Shown one piece after another: positions 56,075-64,000 of a DNA stretch of 64,000 nucleotides (positions are counted from its first letter, which is position 1; every line of letters starts with the position of its first letter). Where the stretch lies: the NCBI GenBank assembly GCA_023055425.1, contig JALGPY010000003.1:18411001-18475000 (forward strand). The letters run 5' to 3'. The position numbers and the translations under genes were made by a program. The notes under the pieces are model-generated. The model did no database searches and was not told the origin of the DNA. It saw only the letters and a program-made list of their open reading frames with translations. The stretch comes from Linanthus parryae. Its lineage: Eukaryota; Streptophyta; Magnoliopsida; Ericales; Polemoniaceae.

Positions 56075-56977
56075 TTACGTGCAACTCAGAGAGATAGGCT
56101 TCAATCCCATTTCCCTTGACGAACTAAAAACTTGCTCTCTACTTAACCCTTTGGTTAGCGGGTCTGCTAAGTTTTCCTTACTTTTTACGTAATCGATCGA
56201 TATAATTCCGTTTGAGAGCAATTTTTTAATGGTATTATGTCTACGACGTATATGTCTAGACTTACCATTGTAAATGGTGCTTTGGGCACTTCCAATTGCC
56301 GATTGACTATCGCAATGAATGCAGATAGCTGGCACCGGTTTTGGCCACATAGGAAGTTCTTCTAAAAATTGACGAAGCCACTCGGCTTCTTCTCCGGTTT
56401 TATCCAATGCAATGAATTCCGATTCCATTGTGGACCTTGCAATGCAAGTTTGTTTAGAAGATTTCCAAGACACGGCTGCTCCTCCAAGAGTAAAAACATA
56501 CCCGCTTGTGGACTTAGAGTCCAATGTGTCCGATATCCAGTTGGCATCACTATACCCTTCCAGTACCGCAGGATACCTGGTATAGTGTAGGCCATATGCT
56601 AAAGTATATCTTAAATATTTTAGCACCCGAGTCACTCCTTTCCAATGTTTATCACTTGGATTACTAGTGAATCGACTTAATTTTCCAACTGCTTGAGCAA
56701 TATCGGGCCTTGTACAATTCATGAGGTACATTAAACAGCCAATTACTTGAGCATATTCGACTTGTCTTACACTTTCACCATGGTTCTTGGCGAGATGTAA
56801 ATTAAGATCCACGGGAGTCTTAACTATCTTGCCATCGTTCTTGTCGAATTTCTCAAGAATCTTCCCAACATAGTGCGATTGGGATAATGAGTATCCATTT
56901 GTCGTTCTTGTGATTTTCATCCCTAAAATAACGTCAGCAATACCCATATCCTTCATATCGAACTTTGTTGTCAACAT
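56075..56977 (-). pseudogene. Copia-4 RT end and RNase H
   Basis: Starts at the frameshift near 57000 with [19 protein letters not shown]. It continues with [35 protein letters not shown], RNase H blocks [19 protein letters not shown] (Asp), [18 protein letters not shown] [19 protein letters not shown] (Glu), [13 protein letters not shown] (Asp) and a tail [16 protein letters not shown]. The domain itself is intact and ends with a natural stop at 56075. Confidence 0.92.
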
Positions 56978-58104
56978 TTTCTTAGTTGTTTTAATGATAG
57001 TTGATTACTTCCCATAATTAACATATCATCAACATACAAGCACACGATGACATATCCATCACGAGTGGTTTTACTATAAACACACTTGTCACATTCATTA
57101 ATATGAAATCCATTTGATAACATGGTATTATCAAATTTGATATGCCATTGTTTCGGAGCTTGTTTGAGACCGTAAAGAGATTTCACCAAACGACATACCT
57201 TATTTTCTTGCCCAGGAGCAATAAAACCCTCAGGTTGTTCCATGTAAATCTCTTCGTCTAATTCACCATTTAAGAATGCAGTCTTAACGTCCATTTGGTG
57301 AATTTCAAGATTATTTATAGCTGCAATTGCTATAAGCATGCGAATGGACGTTATCCTTGTAATTGGTGAGTAGGTATCGAAATAATCAATACCTTCCTTT
57401 TGTTTATAACCTTTTGCGACAAGTCTAGCCTTATACTTGTCAATTGAACCGTCAGGTTTAAGCTTCCGCTTAAAAACCCACTTACAGCCTAACGCTTTAC
57501 TTCCTGGTGGAAGACTCACCAATTCCCAAGTATGATTTTGAAGTATGGATTCAATTTCCATATTCACTGCTTCTTTCCAATACGACGCCTCGGTACTAGA
57601 CATAGCTTCCTTGTAGGTTTGAGGCTCATTTTCTACCAAGTAGGTTAGAAAATCCGGGCCAAATGTTGTAGCAACTTTTGCCCGCTTGCTACGTCTAGGT
57701 TCGTTTTCCGTTTCGGACTCTTGGGATGTTAATTCCCGTGTTCTTTTAGTAGAAATTTGTTCATTCTTCTCTTTGTATGGAAATACATATTCGAAGAATG
57801 ATGCGTTGCATGACTTAAAAATAGTATTTTCGTGTATGTCTTCGATTTCTGATTTGATAACCAAAAATCGATATGCACTACTATTATGAGCATACCCGAT
57901 AAAGACGCAATCTACTGTCTTTGGTCCAAGTTTTACCTTTTTAGGTAATGGTATCGCCACCTTTGCGAGACACCCCCACACTTTGAGGTATTTGTAAGAT
58001 GGTGGTTTTCCTTTCCATAATTCATATGGAGTTTTGCCAACATTTTTCCGAGGTATCCTATTGAGGATGTGGTTGGCCGTTAATAGGGCTTCCCCCCACA
58101 AGTT
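56971..58104 (-). pseudogene. Copia-4 integrase C-terminus and reverse transcriptase
   Basis: After the TAG the frame reads LWGEALLTANHILNRIPRK, then KTPYELWKGKPPSYKYLKVW (integrase tail) and an acidic linker. The RT follows: CKWVFKRKLKPDGSIDKYKA, VAKGYKQKEGIDYFDTYSP, QMDVKTAFLNGELDEEIYM, SLYGLKQAPKQWH and catalytic YVDDMLIMGS. A one-base shift near 57003 (after GSNQL) breaks the join to the RNase H part. Confidence 0.92.
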
Positions 58105-58975
58105 CTATGGTAATCCTGAACTTAGGAGTAATGCATTTAGCATCTCTTTTAAAGTCCTATTCTTCCTCTCGGCTACGCCATTTTGTTCAGGCGAATAGGG
58201 TGCCGTAGTTTGGTGGATAATTCCACTTTCTAGACATATGTCCTTAAGTGGTGCCTCGTATTCTCCACCACGATCGCTCCGCACCATTTTAATTTTCTTT
58301 CCCAATTGATTTTCCACTTCATTTTTATAGTGTTTGAAAATGTCAATTGCTTCATCTTTACTTCGTAGAAGATAGACGTAGCAATATCGTGTGCAATCGT
58401 CTATAAACGTAATGAAGTACTTCTTTCCACCTCTTGTTTGAAGAAACTTCAAGTCACAAATATCCGTATGGATTAATTCAAGAGGCGTAGTAATTTTGTT
58501 TTCAATTGGTCGAAATGATTTCTTTGTTAACTTAGCTTCAACACAAGTCTCACATTTATGAGACTTATCTATAGTTGCGTTTGGAAGATGTTCCATAGAC
58601 ATTAATTTCCGAATAGAGTTGTAGTTGACGTGACCTAGTCTACTATGCCATAATTTAGACGACTCAACCATATAAATAGAAGCGGCATCTTTATTTATAG
58701 CCTTAGTAGGCATCACAGTCATTACATTCAACTTAAACATCCCATCGCTAAGGTAACCCTTGCCTACGTACATGCCACTCTTAACTAGTACAATTTTCTC
58801 GGATTCGAAAACAAGTTTGAATCCTTTCTTGACTAACACAGACCCCGACACTAAATTCTTGCGAATTTCGGGAACATAGAGTACATCGTTAAGCGTGAGA
58901 AGTTTCCCCGAAGGCATCTTGAGGGTGACGGTTCCTTTGCCTTCGACGGTAGAGGATGAAGAGTTTCCCATGTAA
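58105..58975 (-). pseudogene. Copia-4 protease end and integrase
   Basis: Begins MGNSSSSTVEGKGTVTLKM (protease C-terminal half), then KLWHSRLGHVNYNSIRKL ... CETCVEAK (HHCC), LIHTDICDLKFL (Asp), FIDDCTRYCYVYLL, MVRSDRGGEYEAP (Asp) and EQNGVAERKNRTLKEML (Glu). Ends at TAG 58105-58107, where Gln is expected before NLWGEALL. A one-base frameshift at about 58970-58985 separates it from the gag-protease frame. Confidence 0.92.
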
Positions 58976-59986
58976 TTGTTCTCCGTCCTTCACCGGTTCA
59001 AAGTTGGTAAACATTGATTTTTCCGAGCATATGTGACGGGTTGCGCCGGTGTCGACCCACCACTCCTTAGGGTTGCTTCCAATCGTGTTCACCTCCGAGA
59101 CCACCGCGGATAGGCGGATACCATCATCTTTTTCGACTTCAGCAATATTGGCTTCGGATTTCTTCTTTGGATTCTTCCGTTTATTTTTGCACTCGCTTCG
59201 GCGATGCCCGGTTTTCCCGCAATTATAGCACTTTCCCTTGAAGTCTTTATCTTCCGCGTCGGCGGTGTCCAAGTCGCGAGCCTTCCTTTTATTTTTCTTG
59301 GAGACATGTTCCGCAACGTTGGCTTTGGATTGCACCATTCCTGTCTTGTCGGAGTTGCGGTTATCTTCATCTATCCTTAGCCGAACAATGAGTTCTTCCA
59401 TCTTTATCTCCTTGCGTTTATGTTTGAGATAGTTCTTAAAGTCCTTCCAAGAAGGAGGCAACTTCTCAATCATGCACGCAACCTGAAACGACTCGCTGAG
59501 AGTCATTCCCTCGGCATGGATGTCGTGGAGGATGACCTGCAATTCCTGCACTTGACTGATTACAGTCTTATTGTCAACCATGTTAAATTTCAGGAATTTG
59601 GCAACCACAAATTTCTTGGCGCCGGCGTCTTCGGTTTTATATTTTTTGTCTAGTGATTCCCATAGTTCCTTAGCGGTTTTGGCCACCGAATATACACCAT
59701 ACAAAGTATTGTCCAAACCGTTAAGTACATAATTTTTAGCCAAAAAATCAGAGTGATTCCATGCATCTACCGCTGCTGCAGTTTCCTTGTCAGGATTTTC
59801 TGGTAGTGCAGGAGCATCTTCCCGAAGAAATTTCGCCAAGTTCAAGGTCGTCAAGTAGAACAGCATCTTCTGTTGCCATCTCTTGAAGTCCTTCCTATTG
59901 AACCGTTCCGGTTTTTCCCCATGGCCATTGATCATGTTCGGGCCTGTTGCAGGGGTGGACTGACTGGTACTCCCAGTTTCGGCCAT
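58976..59986 (-). pseudogene. Copia-4 gag and protease start
   Basis: The ATG at 59986 (MAETGSTSQSTPATG) starts Gag, with NGHGEKPERFNRKDFKRWQQ, FLAKNYVLNGLDNTLYGVY, ELWESLDKKYKTEDAG and MIEKLPPSWKDFKNYLKH (UBN2-type capsid). A Lys-rich stretch, knuckle CYNCGKTGHRRSEC (CX2CX4HX4C) and protease active site WWVDTGATRHIC follow. The frame is intact over about 330 codons until the frameshift after EPVKDGE. Confidence 0.92.
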
Positions 59987-60192
59987 CGCTGAAATTTGCA
60001 AAGCAAAAGTCAGAAACTGTAACGCAATGAGTACTATTAAACTCTTTGCAACACTGTTTTAATAAGTACTATAAAAACTCGTTAAAACAGTAATCTGTGA
60101 GTACTATTAAAACTCTAAGATTATGAACATATTTTATAAAGCAGTATAGAAGTTTGGTAAAACCAGTTTCGACAAAAATTAAGCCTTAAGAT
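59987..60192 (-). other. Copia-4 5' leader
   Basis: About 200 bp between the LTR and gag with a GAGTACTATTAAAACTC-like word repeated three times (60028-60120). The sequence right after the LTR (minus ATCTTAAGGCTTAATTTTTG) does not match the common Met-type PBS, and I cannot name the primer. Confidence 0.7.
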
Positions 60193-60923
60193 TGTTGACT
60201 AACAATCGAAACTGGACCGGAAGAAGGGAAGAAGAAGAGAATGAAACAGAAACGAAACTGTAAACAAATGCAGGAAATAAATACTTACAGAGTATAGAGA
60301 ATCTGCTGATTAAGTCGGAGACGATCTCGAGCATAGAGTCGATGTCCTTAAGGCTTATTTGCCCCTTACGGTACTGCTTGTTATGGAGCAAACGCCTCGC
60401 AGGATAATCGCCTCACCGTGCAGTTTGTCAGTACACTCGCTGCACCCTACGAACCGCAATGGTATGGGAACTCTCTCTGGAAAAGGCTACGGGTTTGTTG
60501 GGTAAGTGTTTTTTTTTTTTTTTTTTTTGGTTTCTGGAATCTGGTAAGTGAGTAAAAACTGTTGGGGACGCCTGCTATTTATAGCAATGTTGGAAGAGCG
60601 GTTGTAACCGTTTATGACTCCTACACAAAATGTGTATCACCCAAAGGGCGTGCCCTTAAGGTGCAACCTTGAATTATTTATGCAACACTTTGTTGTTCTA
60701 TATGAAGATGTGGGACACTTTTCTTCAAGTGTTTCCAACATCTCTACATCCCACTTTCACACATGAATTTTTCATTCATCCGAACACTATTTTGGGCGAA
60801 ACAAAGTGGTAGGATTATCTCCTATTCGCAAGGATTCCATAGCCACTTTCGGTTTCCCAAACCGTTAACCCGACTTATCGTAAACCGGGTTAAAAGTCGA
60901 CCCAAAATATTGGTTTTCCAACA
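60193..60923 (-). repeat. Copia-4 5' LTR (right, 296-bp deletion)
   Basis: 731 bp. It matches the left LTR on both sides of the junction TATGAC|TCCTAC at 60618/60619. The equivalent of 54897-55192 is missing. A poly-T run at 60508-60528 is longer than in the left LTR. Confidence 0.93.
60575..60583 (-). promoter_or_regulatory. TATA-like box in Copia-4 5' LTR
   Basis: The minus strand reads TGCTATAAATAGCAGG. It lies 35 bp downstream of the deletion junction, so the sequence normally just upstream of the TATA box is missing in this LTR. Confidence 0.6.
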
Positions 60924-60928
60924 TATTT
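60924..60928. repeat. Target-site duplication TATTT, right copy (Copia-4)
   Basis: TATTT follows the right LTR end CCAACA and equals 54476-54480. Confidence 0.9.
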
Positions 60929-61010
60929 GTGATCACATCAAGTTGACTATCATCACAAAGTTTTTTTTTGGATAAAAAAATTGTGATGATGGTCAAATTT
61001 ATGTGATCGC
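60929..61010. repeat. Long imperfect palindrome next to the Copia-4 insertion
   Basis: Arms 60929-60958 (GTGATCACATCAAGTTGACT...) and 60981-61010 (...GGTCAAATTTATGTGATCGC) are inverted copies of about 30 bp with a few mismatches, with a T/A-rich loop. It may be a small MITE-like foldback. Copia-4 inserted exactly at its left edge. Confidence 0.75.
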
Positions 61011-62207
61011 GGTTGGCTGACACATTTGCCCTATACCACAGTGCATGCCAAATTAAATGCGAAACACAGTAAAATAATTGTTTTTATTAATTGCCATGTT
61101 TTTTCTGATCATTTGTCATTGTGGAAATTGTATAACTAACGTAAGCAGCACTATTTCTACACAGTGCCTCTCATTCTTTAATTCCTTTTGCCAATTGCCA
61201 ATTGCCACTTGCGTGAACTGTGGACGCATAACTACGACCCTGTTCTTACCAGTTAAAAAACCGGAAGACCAGATTAATAAACACCAAAAATTGATGAAAT
61301 GAGTGAACACGAGTAACCAAGGGGAGAAACTACGGTGGGGTGTGCTGTATTGTGTTTTCGATATAGCTGCCCATCATATAATCACGTAAAAGGGCACATA
61401 TGGTTGTAGTCAGTTGCCGATTAGGGTAAAATGTTGTCATTACTTACGAAAGTTGATCAAATGAGGAGGAAATTGATTCATGTAACCGACTCATCATTTG
61501 AATTTAGAACATTATTATTAGGTTGAAAGATCGCTTTGTTTGTTTGTTGAACCTTTATCTTCCGAAGTAGCTAAAAAAAGAAAGATGAGAAACAATTAGG
61601 AGTAATTTTTTTTGAGGAAGGTGAAGGAGTAAAATCTTCTGATTGAGTGTGGAGGATTGTGGGGCTTATCCTCCCCCCTTTGAATGGTTATCCTTCCAGT
61701 CTATCATAAAAGAGATAAAGAGTATATTCTAAGTTCCAACTATATTAACGGTTAAGTGCAATTACGAAACTCATTACTCCAAGTATTTAGGAATTTGCTC
61801 ATTCAGTCTTGAAGTCATTTTGTATGTGGTAGGTTGGGAAGTTGGTGACATAATAATTCTTATTAACAGAAAGTGGACAGTGTTCTCTACAGGAAATAAA
61901 TGTTAGGTGCCTAAATGTTAAGCGTGTGACATTAAATCCAAAAACATGTAATTAAATGTGAACCAGTTAGTTATGGATATCGATACTTATGAGGGAAATC
62001 TCATCACTGTGGAGTTGATAGTGAAGATGATAATATTTTCGACTTAAAGCCACCAGAATCAGTGGGGTTGAACCTTGGATATTGCTGTAGGTAACACCAA
62101 GTCCACTGTATAGCCGCATTATATTAATTTCTCATTAAATTGGATCAGGTGGGTGTTGTTCGAAAGAATTTTACACTATTTAACATTTCAATTCAAAAGA
62201 ACACGAG
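61011..62207. other. Unassigned intergenic DNA
   Basis: No gene model or known repeat is recognised. Around 62045-62115 the minus strand has a B-box-like GGTTCAACCCC, possibly an old SINE piece. Confidence 0.45.
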
Positions 62208-62531
62208 GGCACCTCCATTAGTAGAATGAATTTTTTGCTTGTTTTAAATTTTGCATGACATTCATTTGTGATTTTGCTCCAGCAGTAAAATGCAACTTAT
62301 ACATTTAATAGCTATGAGAAGTTAAAATATATACATGTTGGGGATGCATGAGATGAGAGAGATAGACACAAATATTTGCATGCCTACATTTTTGTTAGCT
62401 ATTAAATGGAGAGGAGGATGCATGTTCTGCAAAATGCATGGAATATGCATCGTCTGTTGGAACTTACTTTTTCCTCATTTTCTTTATATTATGCATAAAA
62501 GTGGCTTTTGCATGAGCTATTGGAGATGTCC
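62208..62531. mobile_element. MITE-like element with GGRCAYCTCCAWTAG ends
   Basis: The left end GGGCACCTCCATTAG and the right end CTATTGGAGATGTCC are inverted with 12 of 15 matches. The interior is AT-rich with repeated TGCATG words. The family is not named. Confidence 0.6.
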
Positions 62532-62536
62532 TAAGT

Positions 62537-62810
62537 GAGCATCTCCAGTACTATTATGTAAAAAGAGACAAATTAATCATAAAATGACAGCATTTCATTT
62601 TAGCTAACCATAATTTAAGGTCCTCACTCCAGCAGTGTTAGCAAAAAAGTAGGTAAATCTGTTTCTTTTTAGCTAACCATAATTTAAGCTCCCCAAATGG
62701 TTGCTCTGTATTTTACATAACAAAATACCTAATTTATTAGAGTTTAATTTGACCAACTTATTTATATTTTACCTAAAAAAACACATTTACCAAATGTACT
62801 GGAGATGTTC
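62537..62810. mobile_element. MITE-like element with GARCATCTCCAGTAC ends
   Basis: The left end GAGCATCTCCAGTAC and the right end GTACTGGAGATGTTC are inverted with 14 of 15 matches. Inside, TTTTAGCTAACCATAATTTAAG occurs twice (about 62600 and 62668; given as two halves TTTTAGCTAACC and ATAATTTAAG). It lies 5 bp from the preceding MITE and has related ends. Confidence 0.7.
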
Positions 62811-64000
62811 GAGGGCAATTTTTTTTACGCATTGTTTTTATCAAGGCTTAATTACTTCATATTGCAACCCCATTTCTAAAACTCGCCGATTGAGTACCCC
62901 GTTTGCAAAATAATGTCAATGTGAAATTGGTAATTTTTGTCCATCCATCACTTAAAGGAATATTTGGTTAGTTGACAAACAATTCATGTTTGCTAGGGGT
63001 AAAAAAGTCACCTTCTTAGAAATATGAACACCACCCCAGCAACCATCAACACCACCACACCCACCATCACCGCCTCCACCCTCTACCCAGGTTCCCGTTA
63101 AGTGTTTTCTTCTTTTCTTGGCAAAAGAAAGTTAACATTTTTATCATTCAAAATACACCCAGAATAGCCCCAATTTCACACCAATAATCCGCGACCCAGA
63201 ATCAGTATCGTCTTATTCCGAGACCAAATGTCGTCAAGGGTGAAATCCTAGTACCCAATTTTGGTCCTTGAAGTTTAACCGTTGTCTGATGGGAGAAACA
63301 TTCAAGAGCAACCATTTGGGGACTGAAAATTCATGAAAAGGAAAAAAGGTAAGGAACAACTTCAATTACCGTAGTCTCGACAAAATCGATCTCATGTGGG
63401 ATGTGAGATCTCTGGAATTGTGGTTCTATCACTAAGTCTCTAAGTAGTTCGAATCTTCAACCCAGATCAAATAGTGAATGGTGTAGTTCTGATTCGGCTT
63501 GGCCTTCACGACGTTGGAGTTCAGGCGACGCTTCAATTTAGGGGTCTTTCTACAAATTTGTTAAACTTTGGGGCTTGTATGCAAATAACTAAAACTAGTG
63601 GAATCATTCCCTTGAACTAACTAGTGACTCTGATTTGCCTGAGGCCATTAAATTGAACATCCAAAGAAGCCTTCAGCCCAGTCTGAGCTCCTCAAACTAT
63701 CATTTTGGAATGACCAACTCAATCAAAACTTTAGTATTATGAGTAAGGGAAACAAAGTAATTCTATGACTTGAGAGTTCTCCACGAAAGATTTTCATGAT
63801 GACATTTTCAACTGGAAGGGTCACGTTTGACCAAGTTTGACCCTCTAAAAAACCCTAGATCAGTTGAGCTGTCTAAGAGGGGCGAAACTGTAATCTCGCA
63901 GTTCTTCATGTGAAACACACAAATGTTGATGGAGGACATGACCTCATGTCTCTATGACAGTTCCATGACATTGTAATCCAGTTGTGTCCATCAGGACTTG
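62811..64000. other. Unassigned DNA at the right edge
   Basis: An A/C-rich low-complexity patch (63025-63085, CACCACC/CATCACC words) is the only notable structure. I see no coding exon with recognisable motifs. Confidence 0.45.

Larger units (their letters stand above)
54481..60923 (-). mobile_element. Copia-4: full-length copia element with unequal LTRs
   Basis: LTRs at 54481-55497 and 60193-60923 with a perfect TATTT duplication. On the minus strand: 5' LTR, gag, zinc knuckle, protease, integrase, RT, RNase H, 3' UTR, PPT and 3' LTR. Only three lesions are seen in pol: a frameshift near 58975, a CAG-to-TAG type nonsense at 58105-58107, and a frameshift near 57003. The LTRs are nearly identical except that the right (5') copy lacks 296 bp. 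Fairly young but defective. Confidence 0.95.

Overview
This window looks like nuclear DNA of a flowering plant, probably a eudicot. It is mostly nested retrotransposons with only two recognisable host genes. I see no bacterial, organellar, rRNA or CRISPR signal. The plant assignment rests on L1-type LINEs carrying a plant-style C-terminal RNase H, several Ty1/copia families, Stowaway-like MITEs, a multi-exon RIC gene (ROP-interactive CRIB protein) with GT-AG introns, and an NDR1/HIN1-like LEA2 gene.

Layout. (1) 1-13 is the terminus of a copia LTR cutting into a decayed LINE (LINE-1, minus strand, about 14-5730). (2) 5824-14311 is a complete but decayed copia element (Copia-1, minus) with LTRs of 1417 and 1425 bp, TSD ATCAT, a Met-type PBS and a PPT. 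(3) 15267-24214 is a second LINE (LINE-2, minus) split by a 3.5-kb gypsy-type solo LTR (16922-20427). (4) 24217-27813 is a 5'-truncated plus-strand relative of Copia-1 (Copia-2), with a Stowaway MITE and a (CTT)39 tract inside its LTR. (5) 29815-31031 is an intact four-exon RIC gene and 32255-32830 an intact single-exon LEA2/NHL gene. (6) 33490-35226 holds two non-autonomous DNA-transposon-like elements. (7) 35983-37897 is a gutted copia-type element (element A, minus, TSD GGCTT). (8) 38859-43678 is degenerate gypsy-LTR-like DNA with a (CT)n tract. (9) 44204-50326 is a very young copia element (Copia-3, plus) with identical 191-bp LTRs and TSD ACTAG. (10) 52098-54076 is a gag-only copia element (element B, plus), followed by a MITE. 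(11) 54481-60923 is a copia element (Copia-4, minus, TSD TATTT) with unequal LTRs. (12) 60929-64000 holds a palindrome, two adjacent MITEs and otherwise unassigned DNA.

The most unusual signal is in Copia-3. Its 1.4-kb leader sits where a gag capsid domain would be expected. It carries about 17 short hairpins spaced roughly 25-95 nt apart. Their stems differ but their five-base loops are nearly constant (CTGAA, or CCGAA). Hairpins of the same design continue into the gag and pol reading frames, several with a single bulged base at the same place. Constant loops on different, self-complementary stems are what a selected or serially copied RNA structure would produce. A second unusual pattern is a noncoding module rich in CATCTGGCGC-like words, shared by elements A and B although their LTRs differ.

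How the parts work together: the two host genes are independent. RIC is a Rho-of-plants effector and the LEA2/NHL protein is a membrane-anchored protein. Everything else is transposon strata. Insertions with intact TSDs (Copia-1, element A, Copia-3, Copia-4) can be ordered by LTR divergence, with Copia-3 the youngest.
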